This document shows positions 24,503 through 32,638 of a stretch of DNA of 64,000 nucleotides, in pieces; positions within the stretch are counted from its first letter, which is position 1; every line of letters begins with the position of its first letter. Source of the stretch: VRUE01 sp963814915. Its GTDB lineage: Bacteria; Actinomycetota; Thermoleophilia; Solirubrobacterales; 70-9. Both the position numbers and the translations under genes were made by a program. The stretch covers positions 496,001-560,000 of the forward strand of contig CAWFEI010000005.1 in NCBI GenBank assembly GCA_963814915.1. The letters are read 5' to 3'. The notes below the pieces were generated by a model that was not told the DNA's origin, searched no databases, and saw only the letters and a program-made list of their open reading frames with translations.

Positions 24503-25863
24503 CGCAGCTCCGCGACGATCTCGCGAAAGCGGTCGCCGCGCTGTTCGAAGTTCTCGAAGGCGTCGAAGCTGGCGCAGGCCGGCGAGAGCAGGACGGCCTC
24601 GCCGGGTCGTGCGGCCGCGGCGGCCCGGCGCACCGCGTCTTCCAGGTCCGCGCAGCGGTGCAGCTCCACTTCCCCGGCAAGCACCGGCGCCAGCTCGGAG
24701 GCGAGGCGATCGGCACTCGCGCCGACCAGATAGCAGGCGGCGCAGCGCTCGCCCACCGGACCGGCCAGTGGGCCGAACGGCTCACCCTTCTCGCTGCCAC
24801 CGAGGATCGCGTGAACGCCGCCCGCGAAGGCGGAAATGCCGACCACCGCGGAGGCGACGTTGGTGGCCTTGGAGTCGTTGACGAAGCGCACGCCTCCGAT
24901 CTCGGCGATCTGCTCGAGCCGGTGCGGAACGCCGGCGAAGCTGCGCAGGCCCTCGCGCACGGCGTCGCGATCGATCCCCATCGCCAGCGCCGCGCTCGCC
25001 GCCGCCATCGAGTTGGCGACGTTGTGCTCGCCGACGATCCCCAGCTCCGCGGCCGCCAGCAGCGGCTCGCCGTCGTAGAAGAGCGTCCCCTCGACCAGCG
25101 ACACCTCGCACTCGGGGGCGGCTCCGCTGCAGAAGGCGATCCGCCGGGCGCAGCCGCCCAGGTCGGCCCCGGCAAGCGCCGGGTCGTCGGCGTTGTAGAC
25201 GGCGAGGTCGTCGTTGCCCTGGTTGGCGAAGAGCCGCAGCTTCGCCGCGAGGTAGGTGCCGAGGTCCCGGTGGCGATCGAGGTGGTCCGGCGCGAGGTTG
25301 ATGAAGACGCCGCACTCCGGGGCGAAGCGCGAGGTGTCTTCGAGCTGGAAGCTGGACGCCTCGCAGACAACGGTCGCCGCTGGGTCGAGCCGGCCGGCCA
25401 GCGAGGCGAGCGGCGTGCCGACGTTGCCGGCGACGGCGACCGGCTCGCCCGCGGTGCGGTAGACGTGGCCGAGCAGCTCGACGGTGGTCGTCTTCCCGTT
25501 CGTCCCGGTGATCGCCACGAAGCGGTTGGGGATCGCCCGCCAGGCCAGCTCGAGCTCGCCGACCACATCGATCCCGCGCTCCAGCGCGGCAGCGATCACA
25601 GGCGCCTCCCGGGGCACGCCCGGGCTCTTGACGACGGTCCGCGTGCGATCGAGGTGAGCCAGTCCATCCGTATCCAGGGCAACTTCGACGCCTTCCCCCG
25701 CCAAACCTGCCCCGCCCGGCGGATGGCCCGAATCGACCCCGCGCACCTCCTCCCCGCGGGCGGTGAGCAGGCGTGCGGCGGCGAGGCCGGAGCGGGCCAG
25801 GCCGACGACCAGGAACGGCCCGTTCGGCAGCGGCGGCCGGGGCTTACTCGGGGGCGGGCTCAC
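24499..25863 (-). CDS. murD: UDP-N-acetylmuramoylalanine--D-glutamate ligase
   Basis: Adds D-glutamate to UDP-MurNAc-L-Ala. The 454 residues include an N-terminal nucleotide-binding fold (FLVVGLARSGLAAARLL), the P-loop GTNGKTTT at 120-127, NLAPDHLDRH, and VNDSKATN for the C-terminal domain. Start is GTG (MSPPPSKPRP), with GAATAT 6 bases upstream but no good SD. It is the first gene of the visible mur/fts run and begins 41 bases after the thioredoxin gene. mraY, murE and murF, which usually precede it, are not here. MurI, which makes its D-glutamate substrate, is at 57171-57977. Confidence 0.96.
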   Translation of the reverse strand: MSPPPSKPRPPLPNGPFLVVGLARSGLAAARLLTARGEEVRGVDSGHPPGGAGLAGEGVEVALDTDGLAHLDRTRTVVKSPGVPREAPVIAAALERGIDVVGELELAWRAIPNRFVAITGTNGKTTTVELLGHVYRTAGEPVAVAGNVGTPLASLAGRLDPAATVVCEASSFQLEDTSRFAPECGVFINLAPDHLDRHRDLGTYLAAKLRLFANQGNDDLAVYNADDPALAGADLGGCARRIAFCSGAAPECEVSLVEGTLFYDGEPLLAAAELGIVGEHNVANSMAAASAALAMGIDRDAVREGLRSFAGVPHRLEQIAEIGGVRFVNDSKATNVASAVVGISAFAGGVHAILGGSEKGEPFGPLAGPVGERCAACYLVGASADRLASELAPVLAGEVELHRCADLEDAVRRAAAAARPGEAVLLSPACASFDAFENFEQRGDRFREIVAELR

Positions 25864-25904
25864 CCACCCATATTCGCGGCCGCCTCGGCCGCTTCCTGTG
25901 CGCT

Positions 25905-26642
25905 TCAGTAGAGGGTCGCGGCGAGGCGCTTGCGGTACTCGCGGGCCGTCGGGTCGGCGGGGTCGATCTCGCTGAGAATGCCGACGATCGCGCGGCGCAG
26001 CTGCTCGCGGGTCTCCTCCCCCGCACCCGCGATCTCATTCAGGAGGGCATCCAGCGCCGCCTCGCGCTCACCCCGGTCGAGATCGGCGAAGGCATCGGCG
26101 CCGGTGCCGCCCTCGACCAGGCCGACGCGGGCGACGATTCCTTCGGCGGCAAAATCGCCCTCAAAGGACTCAAGCGCTTCCCGCGCTTCAGCTTCGGCCC
26201 CTCGCTCCAGCCGCGCCTTGGCGAGCGCCACGGCGATGTCAGCCCGGCGCGGCTCCAGCTCAGCCGCCTCGCGCAGCGAGAGCTCGTCGCCTTTGGCAAG
26301 CAGCTCGTCGGCGCGGGAAGGGGCAAGCGAGTCGAACAGCTCGTCGACCTTGGCCTTCGGCACGGCACCGACGAACTCGCCCGCGACCTCGCCGTCGCGG
26401 AACGCCTTCACGGCCGGTATCCCCTGCACGCCGTAGCGGGAGGCCAGGCCCTGGTTGGCGTCGACGTCGACCTTCGCCAGGATGACCTTGCCTCCGCGCT
26501 CCTTCTCGGCCGCCTCGAGGGCCGGCGTCAGCGTCCGGCACGGCCCACACCACTCGGCCCAGAAGTCGACCACGACGGGCACCTGGCGGGAGCGCTCGAT
26601 CACCTCTCGGTCAAAGGTCGCCTCGCTCACGTCGATCGCCAT
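25905..26642 (-). CDS. cnoX: Thioredoxin-domain chaperone, CnoX/YbbN-like
   Basis: N-terminal thioredoxin domain with an intact WCGPC motif (residues 31-35) and the cis-proline in GVQGIPAVKAF, followed by about 130 residues of helical, TPR-like sequence rich in Ala/Glu (EALESFEGDF, LDALLNEIAG). This architecture is that of CnoX (YbbN), a holdase that protects proteins from oxidation and hands them to GroEL or DnaK. An intact CxxC suggests it may also act as a redox protein. Total 245 residues. Start ATG has TAAACT 6 bases upstream and no SD. Whether it acts on cell-wall enzymes of the adjacent murD cluster is unknown. Confidence 0.85.
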   Translation of the reverse strand: MAIDVSEATFDREVIERSRQVPVVVDFWAEWCGPCRTLTPALEAAEKERGGKVILAKVDVDANQGLASRYGVQGIPAVKAFRDGEVAGEFVGAVPKAKVDELFDSLAPSRADELLAKGDELSLREAAELEPRRADIAVALAKARLERGAEAEAREALESFEGDFAAEGIVARVGLVEGGTGADAFADLDRGEREAALDALLNEIAGAGEETREQLRRAIVGILSEIDPADPTAREYRKRLAATLY

Positions 26643-26648
26643 GCTGAA

Positions 26649-26654
26649 AGTTTA
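26649..26654 (-). promoter_or_regulatory. Putative -10 element (TAAACT) for cnoX
   Basis: TAAACT lies 6 bases before the ATG with no SD in between, in the divergent gap to the NTF2-like gene. Leaderless geometry. The same gap holds an 8-base palindrome TGCATGCA near 26672-26679. Confidence 0.5.
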
Positions 26655-26736
26655 GATTGCGGCGAAACCCCGATGCATGCACGATCGCGGCGTCGTAGCG
26701 TTTTCTCGGGCGGGGGATTTCCACCAAGGAGGAGAG

Positions 26737-27117
26737 ATGTCCAACGTCGATACCGCCCGCGCCGCCTATGAGGCCTTCGGCCGGGGCGACTTCGCGGCTT
26801 TGCAAAACGATTTCGCCGACGACGCCGTCTGGTACACGTCCGAGGAGCTGCCGCTCGGCGGTGAGACCCAGGGTCGAGAGGCGATCATGGGCAACTTCGC
26901 GCAGATCCCCAACTACTGGTCAAGCTTCAGCGTCGAGGCCAGCGAGTTCATCGACGGCGACGACACCGTCGTCGTCCTCGGCACGCAGAAGGCCGGCAAC
27001 GACAACGGCAGCTTCGAATCGCCCTTCGTCCATGTGATGAGGTACAACGGCGACGGCAAGCTCGTCCGCGGCGAGTTCCACGCCGACAGCGCCAAGGCGG
27101 CAAAGCTCCTCAACTAG
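26737..27117 (+). CDS. NTF2-like / SnoaL-fold protein
   Basis: A 126-residue protein of the nuclear transport factor 2 superfamily (SnoaL-like), small alpha+beta barrels that often bind hydrophobic ligands or catalyse isomerisations. Typical features are ARAAYEAFGRGDFAAL, FADDAVWY, GREAIMGNF and a final VRGEFHADSAKAAKLL. The start is certain: AAGGAGGAG lies 3-9 bases before the ATG, the strongest Shine-Dalgarno in the window. Its neighbours (thioredoxin, divergent; VapC, convergent) give no clue to its ligand. Catalytic function cannot be assigned. Confidence 0.82.
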   Translation: MSNVDTARAAYEAFGRGDFAALQNDFADDAVWYTSEELPLGGETQGREAIMGNFAQIPNYWSSFSVEASEFIDGDDTVVVLGTQKAGNDNGSFESPFVHVMRYNGDGKLVRGEFHADSAKAAKLLN

Positions 27118-27138
27118 CGGGAAGCAGGCGCGCGAAAA

Positions 27139-27171
27139 GCGGGCGTCGCGGCAACCCACCGCGACGCCCGC
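27139..27171. terminator. Perfect 13-bp hairpin between convergent genes
   Basis: GCGGGCGTCGCGG at 27139-27151 pairs perfectly with 27159-27171 around a 7-base loop. On the minus strand the stem is followed by TTTT (27135-27138 on the plus strand read AAAA), so it looks like an intrinsic terminator for the vapBC transcript and may also stop the NTF2 gene. Confidence 0.8.
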
Positions 27172-27188
27172 TCGCTACTGCGGCGAAG

Positions 27189-27620
27189 TTATTTCCCGAG
27201 CAACTCGGCGACGCCGGCTGCATCGGGGACCACGCGGGGGATCTCGGCGAGGTCGTCGAAGCCGGCGTCGGTCGATACGAGGGAATGCGCGCCGCTTTGC
27301 GCAGCCGCAGCTGCGAGCACGGCATCGAACGCCCCCAGCCGCTCGTTGCGCTCGAAAAGATCCAGCCCCTCTCGGAGATGATCGCGTGTGACCTCGAGCA
27401 GCGGGGCGAGCAGTTCGGCGTAATCGCGGCCGGTCGCGGCTGCATCCGCGCGACTGCGCCGTCGTGCCCGAACGTGAACAAACTCCTGTATCGCCTCAAC
27501 TGAGGTCGTCGCTTGCACTGCGCCCTCGGTAATTGCGGCGATCAGCTCGCGGCAGGGGTCTCGAAAAGGGTGGTGGGTGCCCTTCGCGTAGACCAGGACC
27601 GTCGTGTCGAGAACGATCAT
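27189..27620 (-). CDS. vapC: VapC-like PIN-domain toxin
   Basis: Predicted Mg-dependent ribonuclease toxin. The 143 residues carry the acidic PIN positions: D5 in MIVLDTT, a glutamate in VEAIQEF (E46), D99 in GAFDAVLAAAA and D118 in VSTDAGFDDL. VapC toxins usually cleave tRNA or rRNA, but the target is not predictable here. It overlaps the antitoxin gene by 4 bases (ATGA), as in standard vapBC operons, and ends 18 bases before a strong terminator hairpin. The assignment as a toxin-antitoxin pair is good; activity is untested. Confidence 0.86.
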   Translation of the reverse strand: MIVLDTTVLVYAKGTHHPFRDPCRELIAAITEGAVQATTSVEAIQEFVHVRARRRSRADAAATGRDYAELLAPLLEVTRDHLREGLDLFERNERLGAFDAVLAAAAAQSGAHSLVSTDAGFDDLAEIPRVVPDAAGVAELLGK

Positions 27621-27862
27621 GCGCGCCGGGCGCGGAGTGTCTCGAGCTCGGCCTTCAACTCGTCGGGCCCGCCCACGTCCATGTCGGGCGCGTCAAGCAG
27701 TCGCCGGCCGGCAGCTCGGCGACGGTCGTCCGAGTTGGCCACGCCGCGATCGATCGCGTCGCGCACCACCGACGCCACCGAGACACCGCGTTCGCGGGCG
27801 ACCGCGGTGATCCGTGCGTGTCGCTCGTCGTCCAAAAGGATCTGCAGCCTGTGCTCAAGCAT
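27617..27862 (-). CDS. vapB: VapB-like antitoxin (ribbon-helix-helix)
   Basis: An 81-residue protein with an N-terminal ribbon-helix-helix-like segment (HRLQILLDDERHARITAVAR, then ERGVSVASVVRDAIDRG) and a C-terminal toxin-binding tail rich in Asp/Glu (DAPDMDVGGPDELKAELETL). VapB proteins neutralise the partner toxin and repress their own operon. Two in-frame ATGs exist. The second (27862) lies 6 bases beyond TAATGT plus ATGCTC, the leaderless arrangement, so I choose it; the first (27868) would touch the -10 hexamer. Repeats of ATGCT around the start could be operator half sites. Confidence 0.82.
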   Translation of the reverse strand: MLEHRLQILLDDERHARITAVARERGVSVASVVRDAIDRGVANSDDRRRAAGRRLLDAPDMDVGGPDELKAELETLRARRA

Positions 27863-27868
27863 GAGCAT

Positions 27869-27874
27869 ACATTA
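27869..27874 (-). promoter_or_regulatory. Putative -10 element (TAATGT) of vapBC
   Basis: TAATGT precedes the likely vapB start (27862) by 6 bases, with three ATGCT repeats across 27859-27880 that may serve as an autoregulatory operator. The patch is clearly A/T-richer than its surroundings. Confidence 0.5.
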
Positions 27875-27938
27875 GCATGTGTTGCAGGCATCGAAGCCCG
27901 TCGCGCTGGCGATCAGCGTCTTGCGCAGGCCTTTGGGC

Positions 27939-29936
27939 TCATGCTCCCGCCGTCATCCCATCGAGGTCGCGGCGCAGCTCCTTGAGCTCGTCGCGGATCC
28001 GCCCCGCCTCCTCGAAGCGGAGGTCGTCGGCGGCCGCGAGCATTTCCTCCTCGAGCGAGACGATCGTGCGCTCCAGCTCCTCCGGGCTGGCGAAATCGCC
28101 CCCCGCCTTGCGGCGGCGGCGTTTCGGCGCCCGGTCCTCCATCGCGAGGAACTCGGACATCTCGGAGATGCCTTTGCGCACGGTCGCCGGCGTGATCCCG
28201 TGCTCCTCGTTGTAAGCGAGCTGGATCGCGCGGCGGCGATCGGTCTCGCTGATCGCCGCGCGCATCGCGTCGGTCACCCTGTCCGCATACATCAGCACCC
28301 GTCCGTTGACATTGCGGGCGGCGCGGCCGATCGTCTGCACGAGGCTGGTCTCGCCGCGCAGGAAGCCCTCCTTGTCGGCGTCGAGGATCGCCACCAGGGA
28401 GACCTCGGGCAGGTCGAGCCCCTCGCGCAGCAGGTTCACCCCGACCAGCACGTCGTACTCGCCGAGGCGCAGCTCGCGGATGATCTGGATCCGTTCCAGC
28501 GTGTCGATCTCCGAGTGCAGATAGCGGACCTTGATCCCGTACTCGAGCAGATACTCGGTCAGGTCCTCGGCCATCTTCTTGGTCAGCGTCGTGACCAGCA
28601 CGCGGTCGCCACCCTCGGCGCAGGCCCTGACCTCGTTCATCAGGTCGTCGATCTGGTTCTTGGTCTCGCGCAGCTCAATCGCGGGGTCGACGATCCCGGT
28701 CGGGCGGACGATCTGCTCGACCGTGCGTGTCGATTCGGCCCGCTCGAACGGCCCCGGGGTCGCTGAGACCATGACCAGCTGGTCGACCCGATCGAGGAAC
28801 TCGTCGAACTTGAGCGGCCGGTTGTCGATCGCCGAGGGCAGCCGGAAGCCGTAGTCGATCAGCGTCTGCTTGCGCGAACGGTCGCCCTCGAACATGCCGC
28901 CGATCTGGGGGATCGTCTGGTGGGACTCGTCGACGAAGACGACGAAATCGTCGGGGAAGTAGTCGACCAGCGTGTGCGGCGGGCTACCCGACGGGCGGCC
29001 GTCGAGGATGCGCGAGTAGTTCTCGATCCCGGAGGTGAAGCCGAGCTCCTTGAGCATCTCGATGTCGTAGGCCGTGCGCTGGCGCAGCCGGTGCGCCTCG
29101 AGCTGCTTGCCCTCCTCCTCCAGCTCTGCCGTGCGGGCATTCAGTTCGTGGCGGATTTCCTCGACGGCGCGCTCCAGCGTCTCGTCCCTCGTCACGTAGT
29201 GGGAGGCCGGCCAGACGGAGACATGGTCGATCGTGTCGAAGATCTCGCCGCTCAGCGGGTCGAAGTGCTGAACCGACTCGATCTCCTCGCCGAAGAGCGA
29301 AATCCGGTACGCCGACTCGGCGTATGAGGGCATGATCTCCAGCACCTCGCCGCGCACCCGGAAGGCGCCGCGGCCCAGCACGGAGTCGTTGCGCTGGTAC
29401 TGCATCTTGACCAGCTTGCGCAGCACCTCGTCGCGGTCGATCGACTCGCCGACCTTGAACAGCTGCATTTTTTCGTTGTAGACCTGCGGCGAGCCGATGC
29501 CGTAGATGCACGACACGGAGGCGACGATGATCACGTCGCGGCGCGCGAACAGCGCCGCGGTCGCGGCGTGGCGCAGGCGGTCGATCTCGTCGTTGATCGA
29601 GGAGTCCTTCTCGATGTAGAGGTCCTGGGCCGGGACGTAGGCCTCCGGCTGGTAGTAGTCGTAGTAGGAGACGAAGTACTCGACCGCGTTGTCGGGGAAG
29701 AACTCGCGGAACTCGTTGCACAGCTGCGCCGCCAGCGTCTTGTTGTGGGCGATCACCAGGCTCGGCCGCTGCACCGCCTCGATCGTCGCCGCCATCGTGA
29801 AGGTCTTGCCCGTGCCGGTCGCACCGAGCAGGGTCTGGAAGCGATCCCCGGCAGCCAGCCCCTCGGCCAGCCCGGCGATCGCCTTCGGCTGGTCGGCGGT
29901 CGGGGTATAGGCGGGGTTGAGCTTGAACTCGGACAC
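27939..29936 (-). CDS. uvrB: UvrABC excinuclease subunit B
   Basis: Damage-verifying helicase-like subunit of nucleotide excision repair. The 665 residues show the Walker A GATGTGKT near 38-45, the beta-hairpin YYDYYQPEAYVP that probes DNA, DESHQTIPQIGGM for Walker B, helicase motifs QTIGRAARN and LREGLDLPEV, and a C-terminal UVR domain (FEEAGRIRDELKELRRDL) for UvrC contact. I prefer the GTG at 29936, since TAGGTT lies 6 bases upstream; a TTG at 29939 is one codon longer. No LexA box of the TCGAAC-N4-GTTCGA type is seen in the 71-base upstream gap, so SOS control is not evident. Confidence 0.97.
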   Translation of the reverse strand: MSEFKLNPAYTPTADQPKAIAGLAEGLAAGDRFQTLLGATGTGKTFTMAATIEAVQRPSLVIAHNKTLAAQLCNEFREFFPDNAVEYFVSYYDYYQPEAYVPAQDLYIEKDSSINDEIDRLRHAATAALFARRDVIIVASVSCIYGIGSPQVYNEKMQLFKVGESIDRDEVLRKLVKMQYQRNDSVLGRGAFRVRGEVLEIMPSYAESAYRISLFGEEIESVQHFDPLSGEIFDTIDHVSVWPASHYVTRDETLERAVEEIRHELNARTAELEEEGKQLEAHRLRQRTAYDIEMLKELGFTSGIENYSRILDGRPSGSPPHTLVDYFPDDFVVFVDESHQTIPQIGGMFEGDRSRKQTLIDYGFRLPSAIDNRPLKFDEFLDRVDQLVMVSATPGPFERAESTRTVEQIVRPTGIVDPAIELRETKNQIDDLMNEVRACAEGGDRVLVTTLTKKMAEDLTEYLLEYGIKVRYLHSEIDTLERIQIIRELRLGEYDVLVGVNLLREGLDLPEVSLVAILDADKEGFLRGETSLVQTIGRAARNVNGRVLMYADRVTDAMRAAISETDRRRAIQLAYNEEHGITPATVRKGISEMSEFLAMEDRAPKRRRRKAGGDFASPEELERTIVSLEEEMLAAADDLRFEEAGRIRDELKELRRDLDGMTAGA

Positions 29937-29942
29937 CAACCA

Positions 29943-29948
29943 AACCTA
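29943..29948 (-). promoter_or_regulatory. Putative -10 element (TAGGTT) for uvrB
   Basis: TAGGTT lies 6 bases before the GTG start and there is no Shine-Dalgarno sequence. Leaderless geometry; -35 not recognised. Confidence 0.45.
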
Positions 29949-29949
29949 C

Positions 29950-29977
29950 CGGGCGCCTTTTGTGTGCTGGGCGCCCG
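29950..29977. promoter_or_regulatory. 8-bp inverted repeat in the uvrB / DoxX divergent gap
   Basis: CGGGCGCC at 29950-29957 pairs with GGCGCCCG at 29970-29977 around a 12-base spacer. It lies 2 bases upstream of the proposed uvrB -10 and could be an operator for one or both divergent genes. It is GC-rich and might be chance. Confidence 0.35.
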
Positions 29978-30010
29978 ACAACGCGCCCCCACCTGGAAGA
30001 CTGAGTTGCG

Positions 30011-30379
30011 ATGACCCGCTCGCAGAAAGGGCTCGCCGGCTTCTTCGCCTTCGCCGGGACGATGCATTTCGTCATCCCGCGCAGCTTCGAAGCGATGATG
30101 CCGTCCTCGCTGCCGCGCCACCGAGAGGCCGTGATCGTCAGCGGGCTTGCCGAGATCGCCGGCGGCGCCGCGGTCGCCCACCCGCGCACCCGGAGCGTTG
30201 CCCGCTGGTGGCTGCTGGCGCTGCTTGCGGCGGTTTTTCCGGCCAACGTCCACATGGCCGTCAACCCGGAGCGGATACGCGGCCTGGACCTGGAGAGGGT
30301 GCCGCGTTGGGCGCTCTGGGCGCGCCTGCCGCTGCAACCGCTGGCGATGCTCTGGGTGTGGCGCGCCACCCGCGCGTGA
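30011..30379 (+). CDS. DoxX-like small membrane protein
   Basis: A 122-residue protein with about four hydrophobic segments. The opening (KGLAGFFAFAGTMHFVIP), a GLAEIAGGAAV segment and a later FPANVHMAVN resemble the DoxX/MauE superfamily, whose members have been tied to redox and thiol stress in some bacteria. A weak GGAAG lies 12 bases before the ATG. It is transcribed away from uvrB and is followed by an XRE-type gene 82 bases downstream. A precise function cannot be given. Confidence 0.72.
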   Translation: MTRSQKGLAGFFAFAGTMHFVIPRSFEAMMPSSLPRHREAVIVSGLAEIAGGAAVAHPRTRSVARWWLLALLAAVFPANVHMAVNPERIRGLDLERVPRWALWARLPLQPLAMLWVWRATRA

Positions 30380-30461
30380 CGCAAGTGGATAAACGCGGGG
30401 GTTTTGTGTTGACTCCCGCTGTCTGTAGTACTCCTGTCGGCAAGCGCCGAGAATCCCTTTG

Positions 30462-30710
30462 ATGAAGCCACGCGACCGCTTCGCCGTCAGCCTGCGCAAA
30501 GCTCGGCAGAGGGCTGAACTTTCCCAGGAGGAGCTCGGTTTCCGCTGCGATCTGCACCGCACCGAGATCTCGCTGCTGGAGCGCGGCGGCCGCGAGCCGC
30601 GGCTGGGCACGATCGTGAAGCTCTCCGGCGCGTTAGGCGTGACCGCGGCGGAGCTCTGCAGCGGCATCTCCTGGAACGTCAAAGCGCAGAAGTTCCAGTT
30701 CAAGAAGTAA
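30462..30710 (+). CDS. XRE-family helix-turn-helix protein
   Basis: An 82-residue DNA-binding protein made of little more than one Cro/C1-type HTH. It reads RDRFAVSLRKARQRAELSQEELG for helices 1-2, then RTEISLLERGGREPRLGTIVKLSGALGV for the recognition helix region. Small solo XRE proteins are often regulators of nearby genes or remnants of mobile elements, but nothing mobile is seen here. Start is taken at the ATG at 30462. The 80-base gap before it holds a TTGACT (30409-30414) but no good -10 at a proper distance. Target genes are unknown. Confidence 0.8.
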   Translation: MKPRDRFAVSLRKARQRAELSQEELGFRCDLHRTEISLLERGGREPRLGTIVKLSGALGVTAAELCSGISWNVKAQKFQFKK

Positions 30711-30716
30711 TCGGAT

Positions 30717-30748
30717 AGGGACGGGTCCCTCGAGGGCGGCCTGCCCTC
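30717..30748. terminator. Two adjacent short hairpins between convergent genes
   Basis: AGGGAC at 30717-30722 faces GTCCCT at 30725-30730, and GAGGGC at 30732-30737 pairs with GCCCTC at 30743-30748. They fill the gap between the XRE gene and the convergent exported-protein gene, touching its stop codon. No T-run follows on either strand. Function as a bidirectional terminator is likely but not proven. Confidence 0.5.
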
Positions 30749-31271
30749 AGGGGAGGAACTGTTCCAGCAGGCCCTGCGCGGGGCCGAAGAAGTTCTGCAG
30801 GTTGTCGAGCAGCGAGCGGGCGTCCTTGATCAGTTCGATCGCCTGGTCGACCGGGATCTGGCGCACCGTCGCCCGCAGCGGCGTCCCCAGCAGAGGGTTG
30901 AGGGCGCCGGCCCGTTCGGCGTCGTCGATCGCCCGCAGCAGGCCTGCCCGTATCGCCCGCGCCAGTTCGGCGTCGTCGATCCCGTAGTGCTCCGTGAACC
31001 GCTTGCGCGAGGCCGGGGTCGTCAGCGCCCGAGCCAGCGTCTCGCGGCTCACCCCGAGCTCGCAGGCGGCGCCGTCGAGCGCTGACAGCGAGAACTGCTC
31101 GGCGATCTGCTGCAGCCCTTCAGGATCGCGCCAGGGCCGGGGCTTGCACGGGTCCTGGGTCTTGGCCGGCTCGTAGGAGGCGCCGCCCGCGGCCAGGTAG
31201 GCGAAGACCAGCGCCAGCGAGGTGACGACAGCCGTCGCGACCAGGAACCGGCCCCGCGTCGCCGCGCTCAC
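30747..31271 (-). CDS. Uncharacterised exported or membrane-anchored protein
   Basis: I do not recognise this 174-residue protein. It starts with a short basic stretch and one hydrophobic segment (GRFLVATAVVTSLALVFAYL), followed by AAGGASYEPAKTQDPCKPRPWRDP, so it is a signal peptide or N-terminal anchor with the rest outside the membrane. The outer part is helical and Ala/Leu/Arg-rich, with two cysteines (C42 and C70) that could form a disulfide. Its ATG overlaps the stop of the MFS permease gene by 4 bases, so the two are made together and probably work together. No family name is given because none is supported. Confidence 0.75.
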   Translation of the reverse strand: MSAATRGRFLVATAVVTSLALVFAYLAAGGASYEPAKTQDPCKPRPWRDPEGLQQIAEQFSLSALDGAACELGVSRETLARALTTPASRKRFTEHYGIDDAELARAIRAGLLRAIDDAERAGALNPLLGTPLRATVRQIPVDQAIELIKDARSLLDNLQNFFGPAQGLLEQFLP

Positions 31272-32638
31272 AGCTCCACCCTGCGGGCTAGGCCGATCGG
31301 GATCAGGGCAAGCAGGCCGAGCAGGGCACCGAGGCCGAAGGAGGGACTGAAGGAATGGGTGGCGGCGCGATCGAGCTGGTTCTGCAATTCGTCGCGCAGG
31401 CGGACTACGTCGGCGCGGTCAGCCGGGTCCTCGGGGAGCGGGTCGAACGCCGGCCCGATCGTCGGCACTTTGCCGCGCTCGCCTTCCAGCCGGTCCTCGA
31501 TCCGCTGCGCCAGCTGTAGCTTCAGCACCGGTTCGACCCGGGAGTCGAGCACGACCGCCGTGCTGGCGTTGATCGCGTCGCGGCGCTGCTGGGCGATGTC
31601 GGAGGTGAACAGCGGGGTGAGCACAATCAAGCCGATCGCGACCCCGGCGTGCCGGGCGGAAATCGTCCAGCCGCCGTGGATCGCCTGCGGCGCGCGCCCG
31701 GCGAGCGCGGTCTCGGTGAGCGCCGAGAGGACGAGCGCGAGGCCGACGCCGACGAGCAGCTGCGGGGGCACCGTCAGCGCCACCTCCGCCTTGGGCAGCA
31801 GCGCGAGCCCGCCCAGGCCACCGGTGACGAGAATCGCCCCGGCGGCGGCGCGAGCCCGCTCGCTGCCCACCGCGGGCCCCAGTCGGGCGCCGAGCAGGGC
31901 CGCGATCGGCATCGCGGAGACGACGATCGCCGCGCCGATCGGGCTCAGGCGCCAACCTTCGATCAGCAGCAATACGAGCAGGAAGAGCGCCGCGGCGATT
32001 GCCGCCGAGACCATCGCCAGCGCCAGGTTGGCCAGCAGGTGCGGACGGCCGGTGCGGCGCAGCTCGGTCGAGATCACGCCGGTCGCCGCCTCATGCCTGG
32101 CGACGGCGAGCACGGGCGCCCCGGCAACGATCGCGATCGGCGCCTGGATCAAGAAGATCGACTGCCAGGAAACAAGCTCGGTGAGCAAGCCGCCGACGGC
32201 AGGGCCGAGAGCCGCACCGGTAGCCCCCGCGGCCGCCCAGACCGCGACCGCGCGGCGCTCGGAGCCGACCGTCGCCGGGAGCAGCTCCAGCACCGCGGTG
32301 ACGGCGACGGCGCCACCGATCGCCTGCACGCAGCGCGCCGCGACCAGGGTGCTCAACTCGGCCGCGAGGCCGCAGGCGATGCCCGCCCCCGCGAAAACCG
32401 CGAGCCCGATCGCGGCGGCTCGACCGGGGCCGATGCGGCGGGCGAAGTGGGCGGCCGGGACGGCGGCGAGCGCCATCACGAGGTTGAAGGAGATCAGCAC
32501 CCAGGTGACCCCGGCGACGCTCGTGTCGAGGTCGCGATAGATCTGCGGCAGGGCCAGGACGACGATCGATGAGTCGGCGAGGACGAGGCCGACGGCGATC
32601 GCCAGGGCGGCGAGGCGGGGGCGCGGCGCCGAGCTCAA
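31268..32638 (-). CDS. MFS permease, DHA2-like
   Basis: A 456-residue transporter with 12-14 hydrophobic segments, related to 14-TM drug exporters (VLADSSIVVLALPQIYRDL at the start, then WVLISFNLVMAL). The start is TTG overlapping the stop of the transglycosylase gene (TTGA); the frame runs open 40 codons further but only as shadow of that gene. A loop of about 80 residues before the final helix is acidic and charged (RIEDRLEGERGKV, DPLPEDPADRADVVRL) and is predicted to lie outside. It is sandwiched between a lytic transglycosylase and an exported protein of unknown function, hinting at an envelope-related substrate. That link is inference. Confidence 0.85.
   Translation of the reverse strand: MSSAPRPRLAALAIAVGLVLADSSIVVLALPQIYRDLDTSVAGVTWVLISFNLVMALAAVPAAHFARRIGPGRAAAIGLAVFAGAGIACGLAAELSTLVAARCVQAIGGAVAVTAVLELLPATVGSERRAVAVWAAAGATGAALGPAVGGLLTELVSWQSIFLIQAPIAIVAGAPVLAVARHEAATGVISTELRRTGRPHLLANLALAMVSAAIAAALFLLVLLLIEGWRLSPIGAAIVVSAMPIAALLGARLGPAVGSERARAAAGAILVTGGLGGLALLPKAEVALTVPPQLLVGVGLALVLSALTETALAGRAPQAIHGGWTISARHAGVAIGLIVLTPLFTSDIAQQRRDAINASTAVVLDSRVEPVLKLQLAQRIEDRLEGERGKVPTIGPAFDPLPEDPADRADVVRLRDELQNQLDRAATHSFSPSFGLGALLGLLALIPIGLARRVEL

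Noticed and set aside
22890..25568. 892-codon minus-strand frame across murD, ftsW and murG
   Set aside because: Out-of-frame reading of three certain genes, with no recognisable domains.
29937..30010. LexA/SOS box for uvrB
   Set aside because: No TCGAAC-N4-GTTCGA-like sequence seen; only a GC-rich inverted repeat.
30409..30431. TTGACT as a promoter for the XRE gene
   Set aside because: No -10 at 16-18 bases; the hexamer alone is insufficient.
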